64,000 bases of DNA from JBCDCB01 sp039182735 (GCA_039182735.1 JBCDCB010000009.1:1-64000), one strand, 5' to 3'. Shown: positions 41,308 through 49,855, numbered from the stretch's first letter. Program-made: numbers and translations. Notes: generated from the sequence alone by a model not told the origin.

Positions 41308-42180
41308 ATGAGCAAGCAGCAGCTCGCCGCGAGCGAACAACTCGATGTGGTCGGGCGCAAGCCCTTCCCGCTCGTGCGCGCGCTGGTCTTCGTCGGGCTC
41401 GTCCTGCTCGGCATCACCTTCGTCCTGCCCTTCGTCTGGCAGGTCCTCATCTCGGTCAGCAGCCTGACCGACGTGGACCTGCTCACACAGCTCGGCTACC
41501 CGCCGGACCTCAAGCCGGAGAACTACGGCGAAGTCTTCGAGAAGGTCGAGTTCGCTCGCTACTTCTTCAACTCCATCTTCATCGCCGGCTGGGCCACGCT
41601 CCTGCAGGTCATCACCTGCGCCATGGCCGCCTACGCCTTCGCGCGGCTCTCCTGGCCCGGGCGCGACAAGGTCTTCTTCCTCTACCTCGGCACCCTCATG
41701 GTCCCGGGCGTCGTCCTCATGGTCCCCAACTTCGTCATCGTCCTGCGGCTCGGGATGTTCAACGACTACCTCGGGCTCATCATCCCCGCCGCCTTCAGCG
41801 CCTACGGCACGTTCCTGCTCCGCCAGTTCATGCTGACGGTGCCCTCGTCGCTCGACGAGGCCGCCGCGATCGACGGCGCCAGCCACTGGCGCATCTTCAC
41901 GCAGATCATGCTCCCGATGGCGCGCCCCGGGCTCATCGTGCTGGCGATCTTCGCCTTTCTCTTCAATTACAACTCGTTCTTCTGGCCGCTCATCCTGATC
42001 AAGGACGACAACCTCCGCACGCTGCCCATCGGGCTGATGGCCTTCGACAGCACCTACGGGCGCGACACGCCGCTCATCATGGCGGGCTCGCTCATGGCGA
42101 TGATCCCGCCCATCATCGTCTTCCTCGTCCTCCAGAAGTACCTCGTGAAAGGCATCCAGCTCGGCGCCGTCAAGGGCTGA
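41308..42180 (+). CDS. Sugar ABC transporter permease (MalG/UgpE type)
   Basis: A 290-residue permease of normal family size, starting 3 nt after the preceding permease. TM1 is VFVGLVLLGITFVLPFVWQV. The EAA loop is SSLDEAAAIDGASHWRIFTQ (about 178-197) followed by IMLPMARPGLIVLAIFAF. The characteristic C-terminal LVLQKYLVKGIQLGAVKG matches UgpE/MalG proteins closely. It forms the channel with the enlarged partner at 39640 and is driven by the ATPase at 42195. Confidence 0.95.
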   Translation: MSKQQLAASEQLDVVGRKPFPLVRALVFVGLVLLGITFVLPFVWQVLISVSSLTDVDLLTQLGYPPDLKPENYGEVFEKVEFARYFFNSIFIAGWATLLQVITCAMAAYAFARLSWPGRDKVFFLYLGTLMVPGVVLMVPNFVIVLRLGMFNDYLGLIIPAAFSAYGTFLLRQFMLTVPSSLDEAAAIDGASHWRIFTQIMLPMARPGLIVLAIFAFLFNYNSFFWPLILIKDDNLRTLPIGLMAFDSTYGRDTPLIMAGSLMAMIPPIIVFLVLQKYLVKGIQLGAVKG

Positions 42181-42194
42181 GCCCGCACGCAACC

Positions 42195-43337
42195 ATGGCT
42201 CAGGTCACGCTCGAATCCGTCCGCAAGGTCTACGGCAAAGACGTCGTCGCCGTCGAATCCTTCGGCCTCGATATCGCCGACGGAGAGTTCATCGTCCTCG
42301 TCGGCCCCTCGGGCTGCGGCAAGTCCACCACCCTCCGCATGGTCGCGGGCCTCGAAGAGATCACCGGCGGCACCGTCCGCATCGGCGAGCGCGTCGTCAA
42401 CAACGTCCTGCCCAAGGACCGCGACATCGCCATGGTCTTCCAGAACTACGCCCTCTACCCGCACATGACCGTCTACAAGAACATGGCCTTCGGCCTCACC
42501 CTGCGCAAGATGCCGCGCGAAGAGATCTCAAAGCGTGTGAACGAAGCCGCCGATCTGCTCGGCATCTCGCACCTGCTCGAACGCAAGCCCAAAGCCCTCT
42601 CGGGCGGTCAGCGGCAACGCGTTGCGCTCGGGCGCGCGATCGTGCGCGAGCCCTCCGTCTTCCTCTTCGATGAACCGCTCTCCAACCTCGACGCCAAGCT
42701 CCGCGCCACCACACGCACCGAGATCAAACGCCTGCACAAACGCCTCCGCACTACCACCATCTACGTCACCCACGATCAGACCGAAGCGATGACACTCGGC
42801 GACCGCATCGTCGTCATGAGCGACGGCAAGGTGCAGCAGGTCGATACGCCCCTCGGCGTCTACAAGCGACCCGCCAACCGCTTCGTCGGCGCGTTCGTCG
42901 GCGCCACGCCCATGAACTTCGTCGAAGGCAAGATCGAGTCCGCCGACGACGGCCTCTGGTTCACCGCGCCCGCCGCCAACAGCATGCCCGGCGTCCGCAT
43001 CCGCATGACCGACGACGTCTCTGGACGCCTCGCCGAACACACCGGCAAACCCCTCACGCTCGGCTGGCGACCCTCCGCCATGAGCGAGCACGCCGAGGGC
43101 AAGTTCGCGATCTTCGGCAACCAGATCACCCTGCGCACCGCCGTCGTCGAACCGCTCGGCAAGAACATCGACGTCTCCTGCGAACTGCCCGACGGCTCGC
43201 ACGTGCTCGCGCGCATCGACGCCCGCGAAGACTTCCCCGTCGGCGAAGACGTGCCCTTCTATCTTGACATGGACCACGTCCACATTTTCGAGCCGAGCGA
43301 GTTCGGGCGCAACCTCTCGCACCCCGCCCGAACGTAG
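42195..43337 (+). CDS. Sugar ABC transporter ATPase (MalK/UgpC type)
   Basis: A 380-residue ATP-binding subunit. Walker A GPSGCGKST is at 38-46, the Q-loop in VFQNYALYPHMTVYKNMAFG, signature LSGGQRQRVALGRAIVREP, Walker B VFLFDEPLSNLDAKLR, and the switch His in THDQTEAMTLGDRIVVM. The C-terminal MOP/TOBE-like regulatory domain (about 240-370) is typical of MalK-like proteins. It completes the importer encoded from 37763. The start ATG lies 14 nt after the second permease. Its stop codon is embedded in the TAGACT hexamer used by ymdB. Confidence 0.96.
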   Translation: MAQVTLESVRKVYGKDVVAVESFGLDIADGEFIVLVGPSGCGKSTTLRMVAGLEEITGGTVRIGERVVNNVLPKDRDIAMVFQNYALYPHMTVYKNMAFGLTLRKMPREEISKRVNEAADLLGISHLLERKPKALSGGQRQRVALGRAIVREPSVFLFDEPLSNLDAKLRATTRTEIKRLHKRLRTTTIYVTHDQTEAMTLGDRIVVMSDGKVQQVDTPLGVYKRPANRFVGAFVGATPMNFVEGKIESADDGLWFTAPAANSMPGVRIRMTDDVSGRLAEHTGKPLTLGWRPSAMSEHAEGKFAIFGNQITLRTAVVEPLGKNIDVSCELPDGSHVLARIDAREDFPVGEDVPFYLDMDHVHIFEPSEFGRNLSHPART

Positions 43338-43340
43338 ACT
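43335..43340 (+). promoter_or_regulatory. -10-like hexamer TAGACT, leaderless start of ymdB
   Basis: TAGACT, which contains the stop codon of the transporter ATPase, ends 6 nt (CGGCCT) before the ymdB ATG. It is identical to the purM hexamer. It gives ymdB its own likely promoter despite lying directly behind the transporter operon. Confidence 0.4.
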
Positions 43341-43346
43341 CGGCCT

Positions 43347-44222
43347 ATGCCCACGATCACGATCGGCTTCTTGGGTGATGTCGTCGGGCGCCCCGGACGC
43401 GCCGCCGCCGTCCACGCCGCGCGCGTGCTCCGCGCGCCGATCGAACAGGGCGGCTACGCCTGCGACGCGATCATCGCCAACGCCGAGAACGCCGCACACG
43501 GACGCGGGCTCCACCTCGACGGCTACCGCGAACTCCGCGGCGCCGGCCTCGACGCCATCACCCTCGGCGATCACTGGTCCGACAAGCCCATGATCTTCGG
43601 GCTGCTCGAGAACCCGAACGAACCGATCAGCATGCCGGTCAACGCGACGCCGTCCGGGAGCACCGACGTCCCGTCCGCCAAGCCCTTCGTCACCATCGAC
43701 GTCACGCCGAAAGACGCGCCCACCCAGCACGTCACGCTCTGCGCTTTCACGGTGCTGTGCCGCTCGTTCATGAACCGCCCGGGCGAGGACCCCTTCGCCG
43801 CGATCGACGAGACGATGACCAGGATCATCGGCGCGCACCCGAACGCGCTGGTCTTTCTCGAGACGCACGGCGAGGCAACGGCCGAGAAGGCCGGGCTCGC
43901 CTGGCACGCCGCGCGCACGCACCCGGGTCGCATCATCGCGATCAGCGGAACGCACACGCACGTGCAGACCAACGACGCGCGCCTGCTCGAGCACGCCGGG
44001 CACGCCGCCGGGTTTCTTACCGACGCCGGCATGTGCGGGTCGTGGGACGGCGTCACCGGGTTCACCGTCGAGTCCTCCATCAAGAGCCTCCAGCGCACAC
44101 AGGGCGCGCGCCTGCAGATCGACGACGACGGCGCGCCCCGCGCCTGCGGCGTCGTCTTCGAGATCGACACCGCGAGCCGCAGCGCCCTCAGCGCGCGCGC
44201 CGTGCAGGTCCCCTGCGAATGA
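43347..44222 (+). CDS. ymdB: YmdB-family metallophosphoesterase (2',3'-cyclic nucleotide phosphodiesterase)
   Basis: A 291-residue enzyme of the YmdB/calcineurin-like family, which in Bacillus hydrolyses cyclic nucleotides and affects biofilm gene expression. Metal-site blocks are IGFLGDVVGRPGR (N-terminal Asp), NAENAAHGRGL, ITLGDHWSDK, VFLETHGEATAEK and ISGTHTHVQTNDARLL with two His. One oddity: the usual LGNH is LGDH here, replacing the conserved Asn by Asp at a metal-ligand position. The length is slightly above the usual 265. The stop overlaps the GNAT gene (ATGA). Confidence 0.92.
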   Translation: MPTITIGFLGDVVGRPGRAAAVHAARVLRAPIEQGGYACDAIIANAENAAHGRGLHLDGYRELRGAGLDAITLGDHWSDKPMIFGLLENPNEPISMPVNATPSGSTDVPSAKPFVTIDVTPKDAPTQHVTLCAFTVLCRSFMNRPGEDPFAAIDETMTRIIGAHPNALVFLETHGEATAEKAGLAWHAARTHPGRIIAISGTHTHVQTNDARLLEHAGHAAGFLTDAGMCGSWDGVTGFTVESSIKSLQRTQGARLQIDDDGAPRACGVVFEIDTASRSALSARAVQVPCE

Positions 44223-44833
44223 CCCACGCGATCTTTCAGCCCATCACACTCGTCGGCGAACACGTTCGGATCGAGCCCGCGACACTCGATCACGCGAGCG
44301 AGATGGCCGGCACGTTCGACGACGACACGTTCCGCTGGTTCTTTCGGACCGCTATACCGGGCGACGCCGAATCATGCGCCGCCTACCTGCGCGCGCTCAT
44401 CGATGAAGACAAGACCGTCCCCTTCTCGCTCTTCGATGCGCGCACGAACGAGTACATCGGCGGCACGTCGTACTGCGATATCCGCGCCCCGCACCGGGGC
44501 GTCGAGGTCGGCTGGACGTGGATCGCCCCGCCCCATCGCCGCAAGGTTGTCAACCCGGAGATGAAACTCCTCCTCCTGCGCCACGCCTTCGAGACACCCC
44601 TCTTCGCCGGCGGCAGTGCGATCCGCGTCATGCTCAAAACGCACCATCTCAACGAACGCAGCAGGGGCGCGATCCTCAAACTCGGCGCGAAACAGGAGGG
44701 CATCCTCCGCAACCACGTGCTCATGCCCAACGGCACGCTTCGCCATTCCGTCGTCTACTCGATCACGCCCGAAGAGTGGCCGGATGTCCGCGCCGGGCTC
44801 GAAGCCCGCATCGCGGTTTTCTCGCGGTCGTGA
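44219..44833 (+). CDS. GNAT-family N-acetyltransferase (RimJ/RimL-like)
   Basis: A 204-residue protein with the layout of GNAT acetyltransferases that modify N-termini or small molecules using acetyl-CoA: LVGEHVRIEPATLDHASEMA at the start, FSLFDARTNEYIGGTSYCDI (beta strands 2-4), VEVGWTWIAPPHRRKVVNPE, where the acetyl-CoA-binding region falls, and the RVMLKTHHLNERSRGAILKL segment typical of the RimJ/RimL group. The start at 44219 overlaps the ymdB stop by four bases, so the two are cotranscribed. The substrate is unknown. Confidence 0.85.
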   Translation: MTHAIFQPITLVGEHVRIEPATLDHASEMAGTFDDDTFRWFFRTAIPGDAESCAAYLRALIDEDKTVPFSLFDARTNEYIGGTSYCDIRAPHRGVEVGWTWIAPPHRRKVVNPEMKLLLLRHAFETPLFAGGSAIRVMLKTHHLNERSRGAILKLGAKQEGILRNHVLMPNGTLRHSVVYSITPEEWPDVRAGLEARIAVFSRS

Positions 44834-44864
44834 TCCCGCATCGGACGGGCTATCCTTGCCACAC

Positions 44865-44883
44865 CGCGCCGGTGACCGGCGCG
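44865..44883. repeat. 8-bp perfect hairpin ahead of the DegT-type gene
   Basis: CGCGCCGG and CCGGCGCG with a 3-nt loop (TGA) lie 26 nt before the ATG at 44910. There is no T-run, and a possible -10 TATCCT lies just upstream (44851-44856), so the hairpin would be in the 5' leader of the aminotransferase mRNA. Confidence 0.45.
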
Positions 44884-44909
44884 CACCAACCAACCGCAGG
44901 AAGCGCACC

Positions 44910-46100
44910 ATGACCACCACGCTCGATCGCCCCGAAGCCAAGTCCCTCGCCATCAACGGCGGGACGCCCGTCTCCGATCAGATGATCCAGGTCGTCAGCG
45001 TGCGGGTCGAGCAGGAAGACATCGACGCCGCCGTCGAAGTCATGCAGAGCGGCATGCTCGCCATGGGCAAGCACACCGCCGCCTTCGAAGAGTCCTTCGC
45101 CACGAGGAGCGACGCCACGCACGCCTTCGCCTGTGCCAACGGCACGTGCGCGCTGCAACTCGCGTACGGCGCGCTCATCGAGCCCGGCGACGAAGTCCTC
45201 TGCCCCGCGTGGACCTACATCGCCACCGCCTCGATGCTCGCGGCGCAGAACGCCAGGATCGTCTGGGTCGATGCCGACCCCGAGACCTACTGCATCCACA
45301 TCAAGGACCTCGAAGCCAAGATCACCCCCAACACCAAGGCCATCGCCTGCACACATATCTACGGCAACCCCGTGGACATCAACGCGATCGAAGCGCTCGC
45401 CAAGAAGCACGGGCTCAAGGTCATCTACGACGCCGCCCAGGCGCACCTCGCCACGTACGACGGCAAGGGCATCGGCGCTTTCGGTGACGCCGTCACGTAC
45501 TCCTTCTATCCCACCAAGAACATGACCACGGGCGAAGGCGGCATGGTCACCGTCAACGACGGCGCGATCGCCGGGCGCATCAAGCAGCTCCGTTCGCACG
45601 GCGAGGTGGAGAAGTACGTCCACGCCTCCATCGGGTTCAACTACCGCATGACCGACATCGAAGGCGCGATCGGCCAACGCCAGCTCGCGCGCCTGCCGGA
45701 GGCAACCAGGCAGCGCCGCGCCAACGCCAAGGCGCTCGACCTGCTCGTCGATCAGATCAACGGGCTGCACGCGCCCACGCCCACCGCGACCGCCGAGCAC
45801 GCGTATCACCTCTACGCGATCCGCATCGACGAAGACGCCTTCATCACGCCCGAGCAGGGCACGATCCGCGACGCGATCACCGCGGCACTCCGTGCCGAGG
45901 GCGTCAACTTCGCGATCCATTACCCGATGTCGCTCACGCACCAGCCCGTCTTCGACGTGCCGGGTGTGGCGCACCAGCCCGTCTCAGACCGCCTCGCGCG
46001 CACGCTCTTCTGCGTGCCCGTGCACCAGAACCTGAGCCAGGACGACATCACCAAGGTCGGCGAGGCGCTGGCCAAGGTCGCCGCCGCCTACCGCGCCTGA
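44910..46100 (+). CDS. DegT/DnrJ/EryC1-family PLP-dependent aminotransferase
   Basis: A 396-residue fold-type I aminotransferase that typically adds an amino group to a keto-sugar nucleotide. Markers: LAINGGTPVSD at the N-terminus, FACANGTCALQLAYGALIEP, GDEVLCPAWTYIATASMLAA, VIYDAAQAHLATYDGKGIGA, the PLP-lysine motif SFYPTKNMTTGEGGMV (about 200-215), GFNYRMTDIEGAIGQRQL and the C-terminal HYPMSLTHQPVF. AGGAAG precedes the ATG. It is convergent with manA, only 12 nt away. Sugar-nucleotide epimerases elsewhere in the window fit a surface-glycan role, but the substrate is not determined. Confidence 0.92.
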   Translation: MTTTLDRPEAKSLAINGGTPVSDQMIQVVSVRVEQEDIDAAVEVMQSGMLAMGKHTAAFEESFATRSDATHAFACANGTCALQLAYGALIEPGDEVLCPAWTYIATASMLAAQNARIVWVDADPETYCIHIKDLEAKITPNTKAIACTHIYGNPVDINAIEALAKKHGLKVIYDAAQAHLATYDGKGIGAFGDAVTYSFYPTKNMTTGEGGMVTVNDGAIAGRIKQLRSHGEVEKYVHASIGFNYRMTDIEGAIGQRQLARLPEATRQRRANAKALDLLVDQINGLHAPTPTATAEHAYHLYAIRIDEDAFITPEQGTIRDAITAALRAEGVNFAIHYPMSLTHQPVFDVPGVAHQPVSDRLARTLFCVPVHQNLSQDDITKVGEALAKVAAAYRA

Positions 46101-46112
46101 CCGCCCCGTCAA

Positions 46113-47135
46113 TCAGGCGTTCATCGCTTCGGGGAAGCGCGTCGTCAGCACGGTCGAGTCACGCTCGAAGACCGCCGTCACGTCATCCAGACGAGCGGGG
46201 ATGAGCGTCGTAGCGCCCGCTTCGAACGGCACGGGCTCAAAGGATCCGTCCGTCGATTCAAGCCGCCCGCCGCCATCGAGGCACATCCAGACCACCGGCT
46301 TGTCCTCGTGCGTGTCGATCACGCGTTCACTGCGCCCGAGCGCCTTGCCTTCCCAAAGCACATAGTGCTCGGTCTCGACGAGCTTGAACCGGTCGGCACC
46401 GTCCGGGATCCGATCGTTGCGGATCGCTTCGAGCCGCTCGGGCGGGCCGAACTCGATGCACGCCAGCGCCTCGTCCACATGCAGCGTGCGATCCGTTCGC
46501 CCCCAGTCGTACACGCGGAACGTCGTGTCGCTCGGCGTCTGCACCTCCGCCAGCAGCACGCCCGCGCCCAGCGCGTGGCACGTTCCGCTGGGCAGGTGAT
46601 GGAAGTCCCCCGATCGCGCCTCGACGCTCAGCATCAGCTCTTCGACTCGGTTCTCGCGGATCGCCTCGGCGAACTCCTCGCGAGTCGTCCCCGCGCGCAC
46701 GCCCTTGTAGATCTTCGACCCCGGCTGCGCATCGACCACGTACCACGACTCGGTCTTCAGGTGCGCGCCCGGGTTGGCCGCGGCGAACTCGGCGCTCGGG
46801 TGCACCTGCACCGACAGGTTCTCGCGCGCATCGATGAACTTCACCAGCAGCGGGAACCCGCCGTCCGCGCTCAGCCGCAGCGATCCCATGAGGTTCGAGC
46901 CCATCGCGTTGATGGCGTTGGCGAGCGTGATCCCGCGCATCGGCCCGTTGGCGATGACCGATCGTGCCTCCCCGCCGCCACCGCCGTCGGCGCTGGTCGC
47001 ACCGAGGTCGGCGAGCTCCCACGATTCACCGATCTGCTCGCCGTTCGGGAACTGCTTCCCGAGCGACGTCAGTCGGCGACCGCCCCAGACCTTGGGCTTG
47101 AGGATGGACCGGAGCGTCAGCGGATAGGGTTTCAT
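46113..47135 (-). CDS. manA: Mannose-6-phosphate isomerase, class I
   Basis: A 340-residue cupin-type zinc enzyme interconverting fructose-6-P and mannose-6-P, feeding GDP-mannose and glycan synthesis. Features: RSILKPKVWGGRRL near the start, IGESWELAD, FPLLVKFIDARENLSVQVHP with metal ligands in VQVHP, KTESWYVVDA, and the active-site DFHHLPSGTCHALG with a further His ligand. The length matches the short bacterial class-I enzymes (about 310-340). Some substitution within the C-terminal cupin is normal. It is convergent with the aminotransferase gene and lies 71 nt after the FabZ-like gene upstream. Confidence 0.92.
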   Translation of the reverse strand: MKPYPLTLRSILKPKVWGGRRLTSLGKQFPNGEQIGESWELADLGATSADGGGGGEARSVIANGPMRGITLANAINAMGSNLMGSLRLSADGGFPLLVKFIDARENLSVQVHPSAEFAAANPGAHLKTESWYVVDAQPGSKIYKGVRAGTTREEFAEAIRENRVEELMLSVEARSGDFHHLPSGTCHALGAGVLLAEVQTPSDTTFRVYDWGRTDRTLHVDEALACIEFGPPERLEAIRNDRIPDGADRFKLVETEHYVLWEGKALGRSERVIDTHEDKPVVWMCLDGGGRLESTDGSFEPVPFEAGATTLIPARLDDVTAVFERDSTVLTTRFPEAMNA

Positions 47136-47206
47136 ATAACGAAAAAATCCCGAGAGGTAGAGCGTTCAACCCGGCGGCGACACCGGGATCGGCGACGGAT
47201 CACGAG

Positions 47207-47731
47207 TCACGAAGCCGTGCCGGCCGCGTCCGCGGGCGCATGCTTCGGCACCTTCGGGAACGCGAGCCCGGTGATCGTGCTCTCGAACACGATCGAATCC
47301 CCGACAAGCCCCTGCACACGCGTGATGAACCGCTTGGGCTGGTACTTGATCCCCTCGCACAGCAGCAGCAGCGTGTCGCCCGGCACGACCTGTCCCCGGA
47401 AGACCGTCTCTTCGATGCGCGCAAAGCCGGCGAACCACGTCGCCTTCGACTTCGCGTAGTACAGGTAGCTCGCGAGCTGTGCGCCCGCCTCCACCATCAG
47501 CACGCCGGGCATGATCGGCGACCCGGGGATGTGCCCGGGCACCCAGAACGCGTCAGCGCGGGCCGAGTGATAGGCGATCGCCCGGTCATAGCTCGGGCGA
47601 TCGTCCCACAGCACGCCGTCCAGCAGCGCCATTTCCCCGCGATGGGGGTTGTACGCCTCGACGCCCTGTCGAGAGACCGCGGGCGCGTCGAAGTCGAGAT
47701 CCGGGATATCGAACAGTGGCGAGGCCGGCAT
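47207..47731 (-). CDS. FabZ-like hot-dog dehydratase
   Basis: A 174-residue single hot-dog domain. The core HIPGSPIMPGVLMVEAGAQ carries the FabZ/FabA catalytic His (in PGHIPG) and the acidic residue one turn into the central helix (VEAGAQ). HRGEMALLDGVLW corresponds to the HRxPFLLVDRV start of FabZ, and FRGQVVPGDTLLL is the typical C-terminal strand pair. FabZ itself dehydrates 3-hydroxyacyl-ACP in fatty acid synthesis. The N-terminal 30 residues and some core residues differ from classical FabZ, so this may be a specialised paralogue. It lies just after the Hc1-like gene on the same strand. Confidence 0.8.
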   Translation of the reverse strand: MPASPLFDIPDLDFDAPAVSRQGVEAYNPHRGEMALLDGVLWDDRPSYDRAIAYHSARADAFWVPGHIPGSPIMPGVLMVEAGAQLASYLYYAKSKATWFAGFARIEETVFRGQVVPGDTLLLLCEGIKYQPKRFITRVQGLVGDSIVFESTITGLAFPKVPKHAPADAAGTAS

Positions 47732-47764
47732 CAGACGCGCAACGTCCCGTTCACGGGCGGCGGG

Positions 47765-47947
47765 TCAGCCGCCACCCTCCTGGTCGCGGAGATCGAGGAT
47801 CTTCTGACGAACCGCCTGCGCGGCGTTCTTGACCTCTTGCATCTGCTTGCGCACACGCGTGCCCGCGGCTTTATTGCCGCCGATCGCCTTCTGCAGATCG
47901 TCATCCACCTCGGACACAAGACGCTTCAGATCTTCGAATTCCTGCAC
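47765..47947 (-). CDS. Hc1-like histone H1-type small protein
   Basis: A 60-residue all-helical protein starting at GTG 47947 with GAGAGGA 3 nt upstream. The central GNKAAGTRVRKQM and its flanks (DLQKAIGGNKAAG, AVRQKIL) parallel the conserved N-terminal domain of the chlamydial histone-like protein Hc1 (GNKAAAxRVRxxxxxLE as I recall). The Lys/Ala-rich C-terminal tail of Hc1 is absent; the protein ends after the helical domain with EGGG. Relatives without the tail occur in other PVC bacteria. It may bind or bridge DNA, but the tail usually needed for that is missing. A longer in-frame extension upstream has no ribosome site. Confidence 0.65.
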   Translation of the reverse strand: MQEFEDLKRLVSEVDDDLQKAIGGNKAAGTRVRKQMQEVKNAAQAVRQKILDLRDQEGGG

Positions 47948-48089
47948 GGATCCTCTCCTCGCGGGAACGGGGTTTTTCGGCCTGCCCTGCGGTCCGGCAC
48001 CGACGCCAACCACAACGGGGACACGATCATCCCATGCCGACGCCCCTCTTGGCAAGTCCACCCGCCGGCTTACGAAAGAAATCCGAACA

Positions 48090-49238
48090 TCAACGCCCGA
48101 CGGCGATCACATTCTTCCCGCGCCGCTTGCCTTCCAGGAGCAGTTCGTCCGCACGCTCCAGCAACGACGTCAGGTCCGCGCCGTCCCACGGGAACGATGC
48201 CAAGCCGCCCGAAATCGTCACCGACGCGTCCGTCTCGTGCTCCAGCGCCGCGAACCGATGGCCCTCGACCGCCTTCTGGAAACGCTGTGCCAGGTCGTAG
48301 ATCGATGACGGGTGCGTCGTGCCCCGTTCGCGCGGGCCGGTGGGCTCGTAGAACACCACCGCGAACTCATCCCCGCCCAGCCGGCACACACGATCTTCGG
48401 GGCGGATACAGCTCTTGAGCACCGCGACGATCTCGCGCAGCACCGCATCCCCAACGCCGTGACCGTGCCGGTCGTTGAACGACTTGAACCCGTCGATGTC
48501 GAAGAGCATCAGCGTGAGCGAGCGTCGGCTCGCGCGCGCCTCTTCGATCGCGCGGGACATGAACCGCTCGAAGTACCGCCTATTCCACGCGCCGGTCAGC
48601 GGGTCGGTCAGCGACGCCTTCCGCAGCGACGCAACCGTCGCCGCCAGTTCGAGCCACGCGCCGAGCCACGCGGCAGCCTCGTCAGCACGCGCTTGGTCCG
48701 CGTTCTCGACGATCAACCAGCGGACCGGACGCGCGACCCCGGGCAAGCGGACGGGCGACGACGTCCCGCCCGGGTCGTCGCTCGCCACGCGCACACGCAG
48801 GCCCTGCGCGCGCAGCCGGTCGAGACAGCGCTGCAGCACATCGCGCCCGTGCAACGCAGTGGTGATCAGCTCGGCATCCCCGCTCGGCGCCCGACCTTCC
48901 GAACGCGGCTCAAGCGCGTGCCGACCGTTCTCGCGCCACGCCGGTTCCCGATCTTCGAGCAGCGCGTCCCGCTCGGCCCCGTCCAGCCACGTGAGCGACG
49001 CCTCGGGCGACACCAGCCGCAACGCCGACTCGAACGCCCCGCGCTGTGACGACGGGACCAGGTCCGGATGCACGCACACGCGCACCGAGCCCTCGGCCTC
49101 TTCGAGCGGGAGCGCGACCTCCGCGAGCGCGTCAAAGGCCGTGTTCGCACGCACGAGCTCGACCGACGGGCGCCCGCGCATCGATGACGCCAACGCGGTG
49201 TCGCCGGCCACGACCATGCGCTCGGGCGACCCGCTCAC
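48090..49238 (-). CDS. GGDEF-domain diguanylate cyclase
   Basis: A 382-residue protein starting at a GTG overlapping the stop of the upstream gene (GTGA). The C-terminal GGDEF domain (about 210-380) begins at SLTDPLTGAWNRRYFERFMS and has FDIDGFKSFNDRHGHGVGD and the intact signature RLGGDEFAVVFYE, so it should make cyclic di-GMP. No RxxD inhibitory site is evident just before it. The N-terminal 200 residues are low in recognisable features and may be a divergent sensor (GAF-like) domain; no TM helix is seen. It is transcribed with murG and the 206-residue gene between them. Confidence 0.88.
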   Translation of the reverse strand: MSGSPERMVVAGDTALASSMRGRPSVELVRANTAFDALAEVALPLEEAEGSVRVCVHPDLVPSSQRGAFESALRLVSPEASLTWLDGAERDALLEDREPAWRENGRHALEPRSEGRAPSGDAELITTALHGRDVLQRCLDRLRAQGLRVRVASDDPGGTSSPVRLPGVARPVRWLIVENADQARADEAAAWLGAWLELAATVASLRKASLTDPLTGAWNRRYFERFMSRAIEEARASRRSLTLMLFDIDGFKSFNDRHGHGVGDAVLREIVAVLKSCIRPEDRVCRLGGDEFAVVFYEPTGPRERGTTHPSSIYDLAQRFQKAVEGHRFAALEHETDASVTISGGLASFPWDGADLTSLLERADELLLEGKRRGKNVIAVGR

Positions 49239-49855
49239 GGCGCGACCTCGCTCTCGCCCAGCAGCATCGCGAGCTCCTCTTCGGACAGCACGCCCGGCGC
49301 CTCTTCGGGCGACGCCTCGCGCTTCGTGTCGGCGATCGGCGCATCGAGGGGATCCGGGCCCGCCGAGATCTCGGTCAGCCGGAGCGTCGGCTTCGACACT
49401 CGTGCCGGCGCAGGCTCTGCCGTCGGCTCGCCCGTTTCGCGCTCGGCGTCCTCCCAGCGCGCGAGCCGGGGCGTCGCGCTCGACGCATACCGCCAGCACA
49501 CCAGCCCGGGCACAAAGCGGTTCGCCGATGCACGCAGCTCGGGCCCGTGCGCGATCGCATCGGGTTCGACCGCGAGCAGCACCACGCCCGCGTGCGCGTC
49601 GGGTGACGACCGTCGGGACCGTTCGATCACCACAAGCCGGGCCATCGCCTCATACGCGTCGATCGACTCGTGAACCTCGAAGCCCCGCCGATCGAGTTCC
49701 TCACGCAGATCGCGCGGCAAGACCGATTGGCTGCTCGGCAGCAACGCCACGCAACGGACCCTCGAGCCCGCAACGCCGCCACTTCGCGATTCCCTGCTCT
49801 CGGCGTCGTTCACATTCGAAGTGTATCGCGCGCCCGGCGCGATCCAAGCGATCAA
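49235..49855 (-). CDS. Unknown 206-residue protein between murG and the GGDEF gene
   Basis: The frame begins at a TTG overlapping the murG stop (TTGA); a GTG at 49813 would shorten it by 14 residues. The middle (RCVALLPSSQSVLPRDLREE, LDRRGFEVHESIDAYEAMAR, HAGVVLLAVEPDA) has the alternating strand-helix feel of a divergent receiver-like fold, but the phosphorylation Asp and Lys cannot be placed. The C-terminus is acidic, Pro-rich and likely disordered, ending SEEELAMLLGESEVAP. Overlaps on both sides put it in the murG operon, and its adjacency to a cyclase suggests a regulatory partner. I do not recognise a family. Confidence 0.55.
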   Translation of the reverse strand: MIAWIAPGARYTSNVNDAESRESRSGGVAGSRVRCVALLPSSQSVLPRDLREELDRRGFEVHESIDAYEAMARLVVIERSRRSSPDAHAGVVLLAVEPDAIAHGPELRASANRFVPGLVCWRYASSATPRLARWEDAERETGEPTAEPAPARVSKPTLRLTEISAGPDPLDAPIADTKREASPEEAPGVLSEEELAMLLGESEVAP

